From an uncultured Eubacterium sp. (GTDB lineage Bacteria > Bacillota > Clostridia > Lachnospirales > Lachnospiraceae), in NCBI GenBank assembly GCA_910584795.1, contig CAJUBZ010000005.1:1-62489 (forward strand): DNA of 62,489 nt, read 5' to 3'. The translations under genes were made by a program, and so were the position numbers. Positions 8,302-16,579 of this stretch are shown in pieces. Under the pieces are notes generated by a model. That model was not told the origin of the DNA. It did no database searches and saw only the letters and a list, made by a program, of their open reading frames with translations. The number at the start of each line of letters is the position of its first letter. Position 1 is the first letter of the stretch.

Positions 8302-10128
8302 ATGACAAGCAAGAGAGTAAACAATGGTCCTTTGGCAGATGAAATTAATCAGTGGGTTAAAGAATCAGTTTATAACAACGGAGCAGTATATGCCAAAATC
8401 TATTCTGATGAGCAGGGGGAAAGTTCAAAAAGTGAATATATCGGCAGCGATAATATATCTTATTTTGTTCATGATATGACAACTCACAGAACAAACCATG
8501 CAGTGTTGATTGTGGGCTGGGATGATAACTGGTCCAAAAGCAGGTTCAAACATCAGCCAAAATCCAATGGGGCATGGCTGGTAAGAAACAGTTGGGGTAG
8601 TAATTATTGGGATAATGGATATTTCTGGGTATCATATGAAGATATGACACTTGCTCCTAAAATGACAATCTATGATTATGAAGAGATGACTGATAACGAG
8701 AAAGTTTACAATCTGGATGAATCAGGTGCAGGTACTGATTATACATTGTTAAACTCAGAGCAAGGCTTTCTGAATGTATTTGATATAGAAAACAAAGAAA
8801 AATTGAAATCAGTAACCTATTATGTAACTCCGACAACTGCGTCATGCCAGTTGTTCTATGTACCAATAGATAGTAATGGTATGCCTGAGTTATCACAAAA
8901 AGTTAAATTAAGTGATGAAGAGGTAAATCAATATTCGGGATATCATACAATTGATATAAAACAGGATATTGTACAATCACAGGGAACAAAGTGTGGTATT
9001 ATGGTTTATATGAAAGATAGTTACAGGGTATCCATCGGAGTAGAGGATGGTTATACGGATCAGACAGAGGCTACGTTATATAGAGGAGAAAGTTTTTTGG
9101 TTGACAGTGATGGAAATATTACGGATTTTATTGACGTGGATACACAAGATAAAGGAGTTAATTTTACGGACAAAAAAGGAAATTTTTCTATAAAATTAGT
9201 AACAGAGGATATCAGTAAAAAAATATCAGATTGCGAAATAAAAGGAATTATATCAAAGAAATATACAGGTCAGCCAATAAAACAAAACATAACCATAACA
9301 GATAGTGGGAAAACATTGATTGAGGGAACGGATTACATATTAAATTATAAAGATAATATTAATGCTGGAACAGCTGAAATAATTGTTAAAGGAATTGGAG
9401 ATTATTCAGGCACATCTATTCAAGAATTTACAATAGAAAGAGCCAGTATGTCAGAGTGCAATGTAGCAAAAGTTCCAGAACAATGTTATACAGGGGATAC
9501 GGTTATTCCAATTTTTTCAGTGACATATTTAGGAAGACAATTACAAAGAGGCATTGATTATTCAATTGTTGTATTTTCTGCATGTAATGTGGGGACAGCA
9601 AGAATTTGTCTGATAGGTTGTAATAATTTTGCAGGATCAAGGATAGAGCAATTTATTATAACGAACGATTTTTCGTATGCAATAATAGAACCAATAGAAG
9701 ATATGATATATAGCGGATTGACCAGAGGACCTTCTAAAACTCCTAAAGTAACTTTAGGAGGAAGAGTGATGGAGCAGAATGTGGATTATGTTGTGACTGT
9801 TCAGCCGCATTATAATTGTGATGTCGGAACATATTCTTATATTGTTATTGGAACAGGAAAATACACTGGAAGTAAAACCATTACATATAACGTAATTCCG
9901 GCACAGATAAATAAAGTTTCAGTATCTGCAATTGAAAGCCAGAAATATACCGGTAAGGAGATACAACCAAATCTTATACTTAAATATAATGGTATTATAT
10001 TGGAGGAAGGAAAAGATTATACTGTATCATATAGCAATAATATAAATGTTGGAGCAGCAACAATAATTATCGAAGGAAAAGGTAATTTTACCGGTACGCT
10101 GCAGACAGGTTTTACGATTACAAATTAA
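8302..10128 (+). CDS. C-terminal fragment of the C1 peptidase
   Basis: 608 residues from an internal ATG without a convincing ribosome binding site (the upstream bases read GATATTGAGTTT), so independent translation is doubtful. It contains the catalytic His and Asn, a beta-rich middle part (about residues 120-300) like the lectin-like domain found after bacterial C1 peptidases, and four C-terminal repeats of about 80 residues with YTG, DY, NI/NN-N-G and G-TG signatures. Such repeats are common in Lachnospiraceae surface proteins and probably form stalks. Confidence 0.65.
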   Translation: MTSKRVNNGPLADEINQWVKESVYNNGAVYAKIYSDEQGESSKSEYIGSDNISYFVHDMTTHRTNHAVLIVGWDDNWSKSRFKHQPKSNGAWLVRNSWGSNYWDNGYFWVSYEDMTLAPKMTIYDYEEMTDNEKVYNLDESGAGTDYTLLNSEQGFLNVFDIENKEKLKSVTYYVTPTTASCQLFYVPIDSNGMPELSQKVKLSDEEVNQYSGYHTIDIKQDIVQSQGTKCGIMVYMKDSYRVSIGVEDGYTDQTEATLYRGESFLVDSDGNITDFIDVDTQDKGVNFTDKKGNFSIKLVTEDISKKISDCEIKGIISKKYTGQPIKQNITITDSGKTLIEGTDYILNYKDNINAGTAEIIVKGIGDYSGTSIQEFTIERASMSECNVAKVPEQCYTGDTVIPIFSVTYLGRQLQRGIDYSIVVFSACNVGTARICLIGCNNFAGSRIEQFIITNDFSYAIIEPIEDMIYSGLTRGPSKTPKVTLGGRVMEQNVDYVVTVQPHYNCDVGTYSYIVIGTGKYTGSKTITYNVIPAQINKVSVSAIESQKYTGKEIQPNLILKYNGIILEEGKDYTVSYSNNINVGAATIIIEGKGNFTGTLQTGFTITN

Positions 10129-10145
10129 TACTAGTAATACATAAA

Positions 10146-10191
10146 AATAGAGACTATTAGAGAATCGGTGTATTCTTAATAGTCTCTATTT
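10146..10191. terminator. Bidirectional terminator between convergent genes
   Basis: AATAGAGACTATTA (10146-10159) pairs exactly with TAATAGTCTCTATT (10177-10190), with an inner GAAT/ATTC pair. A and T runs flank it, fitting the convergent peptidase and PHP genes. Confidence 0.8.
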
Positions 10192-10204
10192 CATATAAAT
10201 GAGG

Positions 10205-10972
10205 TTATATTGTAAATATTTTTAGACAATATTTATCTGTAATTCCCCTGATTCTATCAAATCCATATCCGATATCACATGCCTTATGGGCATCAGAACC
10301 AACTGTTACATATTCTCCGCCTAATTCTTTATATCGCTTAATAATGTCTGTATGAGGATTTGGAAAAGTAAATCCTTTTGCTAGATTTGCAGTGTTAATT
10401 TCTAATTTAATGTTCTTATTAATAATGAAATTTAAAATTTCATCAATCACATCTGTATAATCAGCTACAGAATAATTCGTGTCCTTATTCGGACTGTATC
10501 GTACTATATAATCCATATGTCCGAGAGTATCTATAGAATCAAACATTTTCAGACCGTCCAATAAGGTATGAAAATAAAGTTCAAAAGTTGCTCTGTCTTT
10601 TCGTTCTTTCCAGAATTCTGTATAATATGGATCCATATTGTCCACAATATGACAGGAACCAATTACAAAATCGAACGCATTGGAAGCAATCAGGTTCTGG
10701 CATTGAGATTTTGTGCCTTTCATCAGACCAAGCTCAATGCCTTTTAAAATATGGATTTGCCCAGCATGTTTTTCTCTTGCTGAATCAATTACAGAAAAAT
10801 AATCTGCAACAGGAATAGAAGGACTTTCACCGGGAACAGGCCAGTTAAAATCCTGATGGTCTGTAATGGCAATCTGTTTCATGCCAAGCGAAATGGCTTT
10901 TGTAATAATATTGTCTAATGTTTCGTCGGAATCAAAAGAGAAACCGCTGTGAACATGATAATCTGAAAACAT
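10205..10972 (-). CDS. PHP-domain phosphatase, histidinol-phosphatase-like
   Basis: A 255-residue polymerase-and-histidinol-phosphatase (PHP) domain enzyme. Metal ligands typical of the family are visible: DYHVHSGFSFDS at the N-terminus, ITDHQDF, a glutamate in KGIELG, GSCHIVDN, GHMDYIVRY and the C-terminal VGSDAH. This is the length and motif order of HisJ-type histidinol-phosphate phosphatases (last phosphatase step of histidine synthesis), but stand-alone PHP proteins with other phosphoester substrates look alike and no his genes are near. A GTG nine codons upstream (10999) is possible, but the ATG at 10972 has GGAGAAG at the right distance, so I use it; the longer form would run towards the repeat element next door. 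Confidence 0.82.
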   Translation of the reverse strand: MFSDYHVHSGFSFDSDETLDNIITKAISLGMKQIAITDHQDFNWPVPGESPSIPVADYFSVIDSAREKHAGQIHILKGIELGLMKGTKSQCQNLIASNAFDFVIGSCHIVDNMDPYYTEFWKERKDRATFELYFHTLLDGLKMFDSIDTLGHMDYIVRYSPNKDTNYSVADYTDVIDEILNFIINKNIKLEINTANLAKGFTFPNPHTDIIKRYKELGGEYVTVGSDAHKACDIGYGFDRIRGITDKYCLKIFTI

Positions 10973-11005
10973 AATCTTCTCCAATGTGTTTATTTGCACC
11001 GAAAT

Positions 11006-11142
11006 ACAGTTCAGCCAACAGCTCGAATCCGCTGCGCTACTTCTCGCTGTTATGGCTCACCATATGATACAACTTAAATATAACAAATTGCCTGCAAGCC
11101 GTCAATTTGCTATATTTAAGCTGTATCGCATGGCTGAACTGT
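11006..11142. repeat. 137-bp palindromic (MITE-like) element, copy 1
   Basis: The element begins ACAGTTCAGCCA (11006-11017) and ends with the exact reverse complement TGGCTGAACTGT (11131-11142). A long internal stem is formed by about 11068-11091 and 11103-11126, with 22 of 24 bases matching. An asymmetric module (about 11018-11062) lies between the left terminal repeat and the stem. The same element in the opposite orientation, also 137 bp, occurs at 62278-62414. There is no coding capacity. It sits between the PHP gene and the gap promoter. Confidence 0.8.
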
Positions 11143-11193
11143 TGCAAATTGACAAAAATTTAACAAAAAACCAAGAAAAACCATAAAAATACC

Positions 11194-11222
11194 TTGATAT
11201 TTATAAATTAATTATGTAAAAT
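11194..11222 (+). promoter_or_regulatory. Probable gap promoter
   Basis: TTGATA (11194-11199), a 17-bp spacer, and TAAAAT (11217-11222), about 60 bp before the gap start codon; a sigma-A type promoter. Confidence 0.6.
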
Positions 11223-11287
11223 AAGCATTAGGTTAATGAAAGTTAACAAAATTTATTCTTTATATTTTATTTAGGAGGAAAAATCAA

Positions 11288-12304
11288 ATGGCAGTTAAAG
11301 TTGCAATTAACGGATTTGGACGTATTGGACGTCTTGCTTTCAGACAGATGTTTGGTGCTGAAGGTTATGAAGTAGTAGCTATCAATGACTTAACAAGTCC
11401 TAAAATGTTAGCTCATTTATTAAAGTATGATTCATCACAGGGTAAATATGAAAAAGCTGAATCAGTTTCAGCTACAGAAGATTCTATCATCGTTGATGGT
11501 AAAGAAATCAAAATCTACGCTGAAGCAGATGCTTCAAAGTGCCCTTGGGGAGAACTTAATGTAGACGTTGTTTTAGAGTGTACAGGTTTCTACACATCTA
11601 AAGATAAAGCACAGGCACATATTGATGCTGGTGCAAGAAAGGTTGTTATCTCAGCTCCAGCTGGAAATGATCTTCCAACAATCGTTTACAATACAAACCA
11701 CGAGACATTAAAAGCAGAAGATACAATTATTTCAGCTGCTTCATGTACAACAAACTGTTTAGCACCTATGGCTGATGCTCTTAACAAATATGCAGCTATC
11801 CAGTCAGGTATCATGGTAACAATCCATGCTTACACAGGTGATCAGATGACTCTTGACGGACCTCAGAGAAAGGGTGACTTAAGAAGATCAAGAGCAGCAG
11901 CAGTGAATATCGTACCTAACTCAACAGGTGCTGCAAAGGCTATCGGATTAGTTATTCCAGAATTAAACGGAAAATTAATCGGTTCTGCACAGAGAGTTCC
12001 TACACCAACAGGTTCAACAACAATCTTAACAGCAGTTGTTAAGGGAACAGATGTTACTGTTGAAGGAATCAACGCAGCTATGAAAGCAGCAGCTAATGAG
12101 TCATACGGATACAATGAAGATGAAATCGTATCATCAGATATCGTTGGTATGAGATATGGTTCATTATTCGATGCTACACAGACAATGGTAGCTAAAGTTG
12201 ATGATGACACATATGAAGTACAGGTTGTTTCATGGTATGATAATGAAAATTCATACACAAGCCAGATGGTTAGAACAATCAAATACTTCTCAGAGTTAGC
12301 ATAG
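11288..12304 (+). CDS. gap: Glyceraldehyde-3-phosphate dehydrogenase
   Basis: A 338-residue NAD-dependent enzyme that oxidises and phosphorylates glyceraldehyde 3-phosphate in glycolysis. The Rossmann motif INGFGRIGRLAFR is at the N-terminus, the nucleophile is C153 in ASCTTNCLAP, and H180 follows in TIHAYTGDQ. The length is normal for the family. GGAGG stands 10 bases before the ATG. Codon use is strongly biased (GCT, ACA, GAA), as expected of a highly expressed gene. It is the first gene of the gap-pgk-tpiA-gpmI-eno run and has its own promoter; a hairpin after it separates it from pgk, so transcript levels may step down. Confidence 0.98.
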   Translation: MAVKVAINGFGRIGRLAFRQMFGAEGYEVVAINDLTSPKMLAHLLKYDSSQGKYEKAESVSATEDSIIVDGKEIKIYAEADASKCPWGELNVDVVLECTGFYTSKDKAQAHIDAGARKVVISAPAGNDLPTIVYNTNHETLKAEDTIISAASCTTNCLAPMADALNKYAAIQSGIMVTIHAYTGDQMTLDGPQRKGDLRRSRAAAVNIVPNSTGAAKAIGLVIPELNGKLIGSAQRVPTPTGSTTILTAVVKGTDVTVEGINAAMKAAANESYGYNEDEIVSSDIVGMRYGSLFDATQTMVAKVDDDTYEVQVVSWYDNENSYTSQMVRTIKYFSELA

Positions 12305-12330
12305 AACATTGCAGAAAATTAATTAGATCC

Positions 12331-12366
12331 AAAAGGGGTCCGGCTTTGATGGCCCGGACCTCTTTT
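12331..12366 (+). terminator. Hairpin between gap and pgk
   Basis: AAAAGGGGTCCGG pairs with CCGGACCTCTTTT around a TTTGATGG-like loop. It has a moderate T run and can act as a partial terminator or a 3-prime stabiliser of the gap message. Confidence 0.65.
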
Positions 12367-12385
12367 CATATGAAAGGAGCACAGT

Positions 12386-13591
12386 ATGCTTAATAAAAAA
12401 TCAGTTGATGATATCAATGTGAAAGGACTAAAAGTTTTAGTTCGTTGTGACTTTAACGTGCCTTTAAAAGAAGGTGTGATTACAGATGAGAATCGTCTTG
12501 TAGCAGCACTTCCTACAATTAAAAAATTAATTAACGATGGAGGAAAGGTTATCCTTTGCTCACATCTTGGAAAACCAAAGGGAGAACCAAAGCCGGAATT
12601 AACACTTGCACCGGTTGCAGTCAGACTTTCAGAGTTATTAGGACAGGAAGTAAAATTTGCAGCAGATGATAATGTAGTAGGTGAAAATGCAAAAGCAGCA
12701 GTAGAAGCTATGAATGATGGAGATGTTGTACTTCTTCAGAATACTCGTTACAGAGCAGAAGAAACAAAGAACGGCGAAGCGTTCTCAAAAGAACTTGCTT
12801 CTCTTTGCGATGTATTTGTAAACGATGCTTTTGGTACAGCTCATAGAGCACATTGTTCAAATGTTGGTGTTACAGAATATGTAGATACAGCAGTAGTTGG
12901 TTACTTGATGCAGAAAGAAATTGATTTCTTAGGAAATGCAGTAAACAACCCAGTGAGACCTTTTGTTGCTATTCTTGGTGGCGCAAAGGTTGCTGATAAG
13001 TTAAACGTTATCAATAACTTACTTGAGAAGTGTGATACTTTAATTATCGGTGGTGGTATGGCATATACATTTGTAAAAGCTCAGGGTGGAAATGTCGGTA
13101 TCTCTTTAGTAGATGATACAAAACTTGATTACTGTCTTGATATGATGAAAAAAGCTGAAGAACTTGGAAAGAAAATCTTACTTCCAATTGATACAGTTGC
13201 TGCAGACGGATTCCCAAATCCAATTGATGCAGAAATTGAGACAATGATTGTACCAACAAATGCTATCCCGGATGATAAGGAAGGTCTTGATATTGGACCT
13301 AAGACAAGAGAGTTATTTGCAGATGCAGTTAAGAGTGCTAAGACGGTTGTATGGAACGGACCTATGGGCGTTTCAGAAAACCCATGTCTTGCAGGTGGTA
13401 CTATTGCAGTAGCAGAAGCATTAGCAGAAACAGATGCAACTACTATTATTGGTGGTGGCGATTCAGCAGCTGCAGTAAACAACCTTGGATTTGGTGATAA
13501 GATGACTCACATCTCAACAGGTGGTGGAGCTTCACTTGAGTTCTTAGAAGGAAAAGATTTACCAGGTGTTGTAGCAGCAAATGATAAATAA
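12386..13591 (+). CDS. pgk: Phosphoglycerate kinase
   Basis: A 401-residue two-domain kinase that transfers phosphate from 1,3-bisphosphoglycerate to ADP. Family motifs seen are VRCDFNVPL (residues about 20-28), CSHLGKPKGE, NTRYRAEE, AILGGAKVADK, and the C-terminal IIGGGDSAAAV and STGGGASLEFLEG. The length is normal (about 395-400). The ATG has AAAGGAG upstream. It lies between gap and tpiA in the same direction, the usual Firmicute order. Confidence 0.98.
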   Translation: MLNKKSVDDINVKGLKVLVRCDFNVPLKEGVITDENRLVAALPTIKKLINDGGKVILCSHLGKPKGEPKPELTLAPVAVRLSELLGQEVKFAADDNVVGENAKAAVEAMNDGDVVLLQNTRYRAEETKNGEAFSKELASLCDVFVNDAFGTAHRAHCSNVGVTEYVDTAVVGYLMQKEIDFLGNAVNNPVRPFVAILGGAKVADKLNVINNLLEKCDTLIIGGGMAYTFVKAQGGNVGISLVDDTKLDYCLDMMKKAEELGKKILLPIDTVAADGFPNPIDAEIETMIVPTNAIPDDKEGLDIGPKTRELFADAVKSAKTVVWNGPMGVSENPCLAGGTIAVAEALAETDATTIIGGGDSAAAVNNLGFGDKMTHISTGGGASLEFLEGKDLPGVVAANDK

Positions 13592-13616
13592 TTGATTGAG
13601 TTGTGTATTGAGAACG

Positions 13617-13662
13617 AAAGGAATGTGCGATTGTGCTTGCACAAATAAGCACATTTCCTTTT
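13617..13662 (+). terminator. Terminator-like hairpin after pgk
   Basis: AAAGGAATGTGC (13617-13628) pairs with GCACATTTCCTTT; an inner TGTGCTTGCACA forms a second small stem. The T run is short. Confidence 0.6.
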
Positions 13663-13679
13663 GGGCGATAATGCGAAGC

Positions 13680-13769
13680 ATGAATCAGATTTTTAATCTG
13701 ATTCATACACAACAGCTGATAGGACGCGCGACAATAGCGAGAGCGCGAAGCGGTCGAGCCTGTCAGAAA
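13680..13769. repeat. Palindromic repeat module between pgk and tpiA
   Basis: ATGAATCAGATT and AATCTGATTCAT (13680-13706) form a 12-bp hairpin. Behind it, CTGATAGGAC (from 13715) is partly complementary to GAGCCTGTCAG, enclosing a GC-rich CGAGAGCGCGAAGCGGTCGA segment unlike the surrounding AT-rich DNA. Similar GC-rich modules occur in other gaps of this window. Confidence 0.5.
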
Positions 13770-13799
13770 GCGTTCTAATACATTTAAGGAGATTTTACA

Positions 13800-14549
13800 A
13801 TGAGAAAGAAAATTATCGCAGGCAACTGGAAGATGAACAAAACTCCTAGCGAGGCAGTTGCATTGATTAATGAGTTAAAACCATTAGTAGCAAATGATGA
13901 AGTAGACGTAGTATTCTGCGTACCTGCAATTGATTTAGTTCCAGCAATGGAAGCTGCTAAGGGGACAAATATTAACATCGGTGCTGAAAACATGTATTTT
14001 GAAGAGAGTGGTGCTTACACAGGTGAGATTGCTCCAAACATGCTTACAGACATCGGAGTAAAATATGTAATCATCGGACATTCAGAAAGAAGAGAGTACT
14101 TTGCTGAAACAGATGAAACAGTAAACAAGAAAGTTCTGAAAGCTTTTGAGCATGGCATCACACCAATTATCTGTTGTGGTGAGACTCTTGAGCAGAGAGA
14201 ACAGGGAATCACAATTGATTTCATTCGTCAGCAGATTAAGATTGCATTTATGAATGTAACAGCAGATCAGGCTAAGGAAGCGGTTATCGCTTACGAGCCA
14301 ATCTGGGCTATTGGAACAGGAAAGACTGCTACATCTGATCAGGCTGAAGAAGTATGTGCAGCGATTAGAGAATGTATCGCAGAAATCTATGATGATGCTA
14401 CAGCAGCAGCAATCAGAATTCAGTATGGTGGTTCTATGAACGCAGGTAATGCAGCAGAATTGCTTGCAAAACCTGACATTGATGGTGGATTAGTAGGCGG
14501 AGCAAGCCTGAAACCTGAGTTTGGACAGATAGTTAATTACAATAAATAA
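13800..14549 (+). CDS. tpiA: Triose-phosphate isomerase
   Basis: A 249-residue TIM-barrel enzyme interconverting dihydroxyacetone phosphate and glyceraldehyde 3-phosphate. GNWKMNKT near the start holds the active-site Asn and Lys, IIGHSERREYF the catalytic His, AYEPIWAIGTG the catalytic Glu, and QYGGSMNAGNA and GGLVGGASL the phosphate-binding loops. The length is typical. AAGGAG precedes the ATG. It is followed after 66 bp by gpmI. Confidence 0.98.
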   Translation: MRKKIIAGNWKMNKTPSEAVALINELKPLVANDEVDVVFCVPAIDLVPAMEAAKGTNINIGAENMYFEESGAYTGEIAPNMLTDIGVKYVIIGHSERREYFAETDETVNKKVLKAFEHGITPIICCGETLEQREQGITIDFIRQQIKIAFMNVTADQAKEAVIAYEPIWAIGTGKTATSDQAEEVCAAIRECIAEIYDDATAAAIRIQYGGSMNAGNAAELLAKPDIDGGLVGGASLKPEFGQIVNYNK

Positions 14550-14556
14550 TATATAG

Positions 14557-14594
14557 AATATGCAGGACACTGTTCTTTTGGTGTTCTGCATTAT
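14557..14594 (+). other. Intergenic hairpin between tpiA and gpmI
   Basis: AATATGCAGGACAC pairs with GTGTTCTGCATTATT. There is no T run after it, so an RNA-processing or stabilising role is more likely than termination. Confidence 0.5.
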
Positions 14595-14615
14595 TGATAT
14601 TATAGGAGGCAGATA

Positions 14616-16157
14616 ATGGCAAAGAAACCAGTAGTATTAATGGTCTTAGATGGCTATGGATTGAATGACAAAACAGAAGGAAATGCTATCGCTATGGCAG
14701 ATACGCCAGTGATGGACAAGTTAATGGCAGAGTATCCTTTTGTAAAAGGAAATGCATCAGGAATGGCAGTAGGACTTCCGGAGGGACAGATGGGTAACTC
14801 GGAAGTAGGACATATGAATATTGGTGCAGGAAGAATTATCTATCAGGATCTTACAAGAATTACAAAAGATATTGAGGATGGTACATTCTTTGAAAATAAA
14901 GTATTGCTTCAGGCAATAGAGAACTGCAAAAAAAATAATTCAGACTTACATTTATGGGGATTATTATCTGATGGTGGTGTACACAGTCATAACACACATT
15001 TATATGGCCTGTTAGAAATGGCAAAGAAAAATGGATTAAAGAATGTTTACGTTCATGCATTTTTAGATGGCAGAGATACACCTCCGGCATCAGGTAAGGA
15101 TTATGTGGAAGAATTAGAAGCAAAGATGGCTGAAATCGGTGTAGGTAAGGTTGCATCATTATCAGGTCGTTATTATGCAATGGACAGAGATAACAACTGG
15201 GATCGTGTAAAGATGGCATACGATTCTTTAGTAACTGGCGAAGGTGTAAAGGCTACAGATGCAGTACAGGCAATGGCAGATTCTTATGCAGATGAGAAGA
15301 CAGACGAGTTTGTACTTCCGACAGTAATTACAGATGAAAATGGAAAGCCTTTATCATTGGTAAAGAATGGAGATTCCGTTATTTTCTTTAACTTCCGTCC
15401 GGATAGAGCCAGAGAATTAACAAGAGCATTCTGTGATGATAAGTTTGAAGGATTTGAAAGAGAATTTTTAAACACAACATTTGTCTGCTTTAAAGATTAT
15501 GATGAAACAATTCCTAATAAAATGATTGCATTTGAAAAAGAAGAAATTAAGAATACATTTGGAGAATTTTTGGCTGCGAATGGAAAGAAGCAGTTACGTC
15601 TGGCTGAAACAGAGAAATATGCACACGTAACATTCTTCTTTAATGGTGGTGTTGAAGACCCTAATACAGATGAATTTAGATTATTGGTTAATTCACCAAA
15701 GGATGTTGCAACATATGACTTAAAGCCTGAAATGAGTGCTCCGGAAGTTGGAATGGACTTAGTAGAAGCAATTAAATCAGATGAATATGACGTAATTATT
15801 ATTAACTTTGCAAATCCGGATATGGTAGGTCATACAGGGGTGATTCCAGCTGCAGTGAAGGCTGTTGAGCGAGTAGACAGCTTAGTTGGTGAAGCAGTTG
15901 AAGCAGTAAAAGATGTAGATGGTGTATTATTCATCTGTGCCGACCATGGAAATGCAGAAAAGATGGTAGATTACGAAACAGGTGCACCACATACAGCACA
16001 CACAACAAACCCTGTTCCATTTATTTTAGTAAATGCAGATCCTTCATGGAAATTAAGAGAAGGCGGATGCTTAGCAGATATCGCTCCGACATTAATTGAA
16101 GTAATGGGATTAGAACAGCCAAAAGAAATGACAGGAAAATCATTGATTGTTAAATAA
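14616..16157 (+). CDS. gpmI: 2,3-bisphosphoglycerate-independent phosphoglycerate mutase
   Basis: A 513-residue, Mn-dependent mutase of the alkaline phosphatase superfamily converting 3- to 2-phosphoglycerate. The metal site VLDGYG is at the N-terminus, the phosphorylated serine is S62 in GQMGNSEVGHMN, HAFLDGRDTPP and FNFRPDRAREL bind substrate, and CADHGNAEKM and PHTAHTTNPVP complete the metal sites. The length matches the family. GGAGG lies 8 bases before the ATG. It belongs to the glycolytic run and is followed by a strong terminator, which makes eno a separate unit. Confidence 0.98.
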   Translation: MAKKPVVLMVLDGYGLNDKTEGNAIAMADTPVMDKLMAEYPFVKGNASGMAVGLPEGQMGNSEVGHMNIGAGRIIYQDLTRITKDIEDGTFFENKVLLQAIENCKKNNSDLHLWGLLSDGGVHSHNTHLYGLLEMAKKNGLKNVYVHAFLDGRDTPPASGKDYVEELEAKMAEIGVGKVASLSGRYYAMDRDNNWDRVKMAYDSLVTGEGVKATDAVQAMADSYADEKTDEFVLPTVITDENGKPLSLVKNGDSVIFFNFRPDRARELTRAFCDDKFEGFEREFLNTTFVCFKDYDETIPNKMIAFEKEEIKNTFGEFLAANGKKQLRLAETEKYAHVTFFFNGGVEDPNTDEFRLLVNSPKDVATYDLKPEMSAPEVGMDLVEAIKSDEYDVIIINFANPDMVGHTGVIPAAVKAVERVDSLVGEAVEAVKDVDGVLFICADHGNAEKMVDYETGAPHTAHTTNPVPFILVNADPSWKLREGGCLADIAPTLIEVMGLEQPKEMTGKSLIVK

Positions 16158-16189
16158 TATATACGATGATAATGAGCCGTGTATAAATA

Positions 16190-16232
16190 AAAAAAGTCCG
16201 ATATAGGTTACTTATAATCGGACTTTTTTTTA
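16190..16232 (+). terminator. Terminator after gpmI
   Basis: AAAAAGTCCGAT pairs with ATCGGACTTTTTTT, a stable stem with a long T run that ends the gap-to-gpmI transcription run. Confidence 0.85.
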
Positions 16233-16248
16233 CTTTTTTCAAAAATAT

Positions 16249-16345
16249 AAAAAAGCCTCCCCTGTTCTGACCAACAGAGTAGGCGATGTCCGTTAGGACA
16301 AAACCCTTGTGGCTACCACTTATGTGGATGATTATGCCATCTCTA
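16249..16345 (-). ncRNA. Unidentified structured element, possible small RNA
   Basis: About 95 bases with several hairpins. GCCTCCCCTGTT (16255-16266) pairs with AACAGAGTAGGC (16273-16284); TGTCC/GGACA (16287-16300) surrounds GTTA; GTGG/CCAC (16309-16319) can switch with CCAC/GTGG (16316-16327). Read on the minus strand the first hairpin is followed by six T residues, like an intrinsic terminator ending a 90-100 nt RNA. On the plus strand no T run follows. It matches no riboswitch or ribozyme class I can name. GC content is clearly above the flanks. It lies between the gpmI terminator and the eno leader. Confidence 0.4.
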
Positions 16346-16422
16346 ATTAAAATATAACATGAATAATCAATATTAACATAAATTTGATATTTATATATTT
16401 ACTATTATATTTAGGAGATAAA

Positions 16423-16560
16423 ATGGAAAACAGAAGAAAAAATTATAAGAAATATCATTCAGTATATCATAGAAGAAGGTGTCTGAATGTAAAAAAGTTT
16501 TCGGCAAATTTATTAAAAAGTAATAAAAACCTCTCAAATGTGCAAAATAAGTGTAAATAG
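16423..16560 (+). CDS. Small basic leader peptide upstream of eno
   Basis: A 45-residue open frame with an ideal ribosome site (TTAGGAGATAAA before the ATG). It starts MENRRKNYKKYHSVYHRRR, is rich in Lys, Arg, Asn and Tyr, and resembles no family I know. It ends at TAG 16558-16560, inside the loop of a hairpin whose right arm contains the Shine-Dalgarno sequence of eno. A ribosome translating this frame would pass through the left arm and free the eno start. I infer a leader-peptide role; a stand-alone small protein remains possible. Confidence 0.5.
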   Translation: MENRRKNYKKYHSVYHRRRCLNVKKFSANLLKSNKNLSNVQNKCK

Positions 16561-16579
16561 TACATTGGGAGGTTTTTTT
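16527..16579 (+). promoter_or_regulatory. SD-sequestering or attenuator hairpin before eno
   Basis: AAACCTCTCAAATGT (16527-16541) pairs with ACATTGGGAGGTTT (16562-16575). The right arm contains GGGAGG, the eno ribosome site, and runs into a stretch of seven T residues that ends directly at the eno ATG (16580). The structure can therefore hide the ribosome site and also looks like an intrinsic terminator. Confidence 0.65.

Larger units (their letters stand above)
7738..10128 (+). pseudogene. Secreted papain-like (C1) peptidase, split by one in-frame stop
   Basis: Read as one frame, 7738-10128 encodes about 796 residues with a single TAA at 8254-8256. Both halves are in the same frame, and the 15 codons between this stop and the next ATG (8302) are open and coding-like. 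The catalytic Gln and Cys (QGKFGCCWAF) lie before the stop, and the catalytic His (TNHAVLIVGW) and Asn (VRNSWGSNYW) after it, so neither half alone can be an active protease. Domain order: signal peptide, peptidase domain, a middle beta-rich region, then four repeats of a KYTGK...NYTGT type. The upstream RBS GGGAGGGAATG is intact. Either it is a recent nonsense mutation, a sequencing error, or read-through occurs. The absence of other lesions argues for a recent event. Confidence 0.8.

Noticed and set aside
11863..12309. 148-codon open frame antisense to gap
   Set aside because: It lies wholly inside gap on the other strand, has no ribosome site and reflects the biased codon use of gap.
16249..16345. 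Fluoride riboswitch
   Set aside because: GGCGATG and GGATGATTATGCC are suggestive, but the first stem cannot form and the downstream gene (leader peptide, eno) is not a fluoride exporter.
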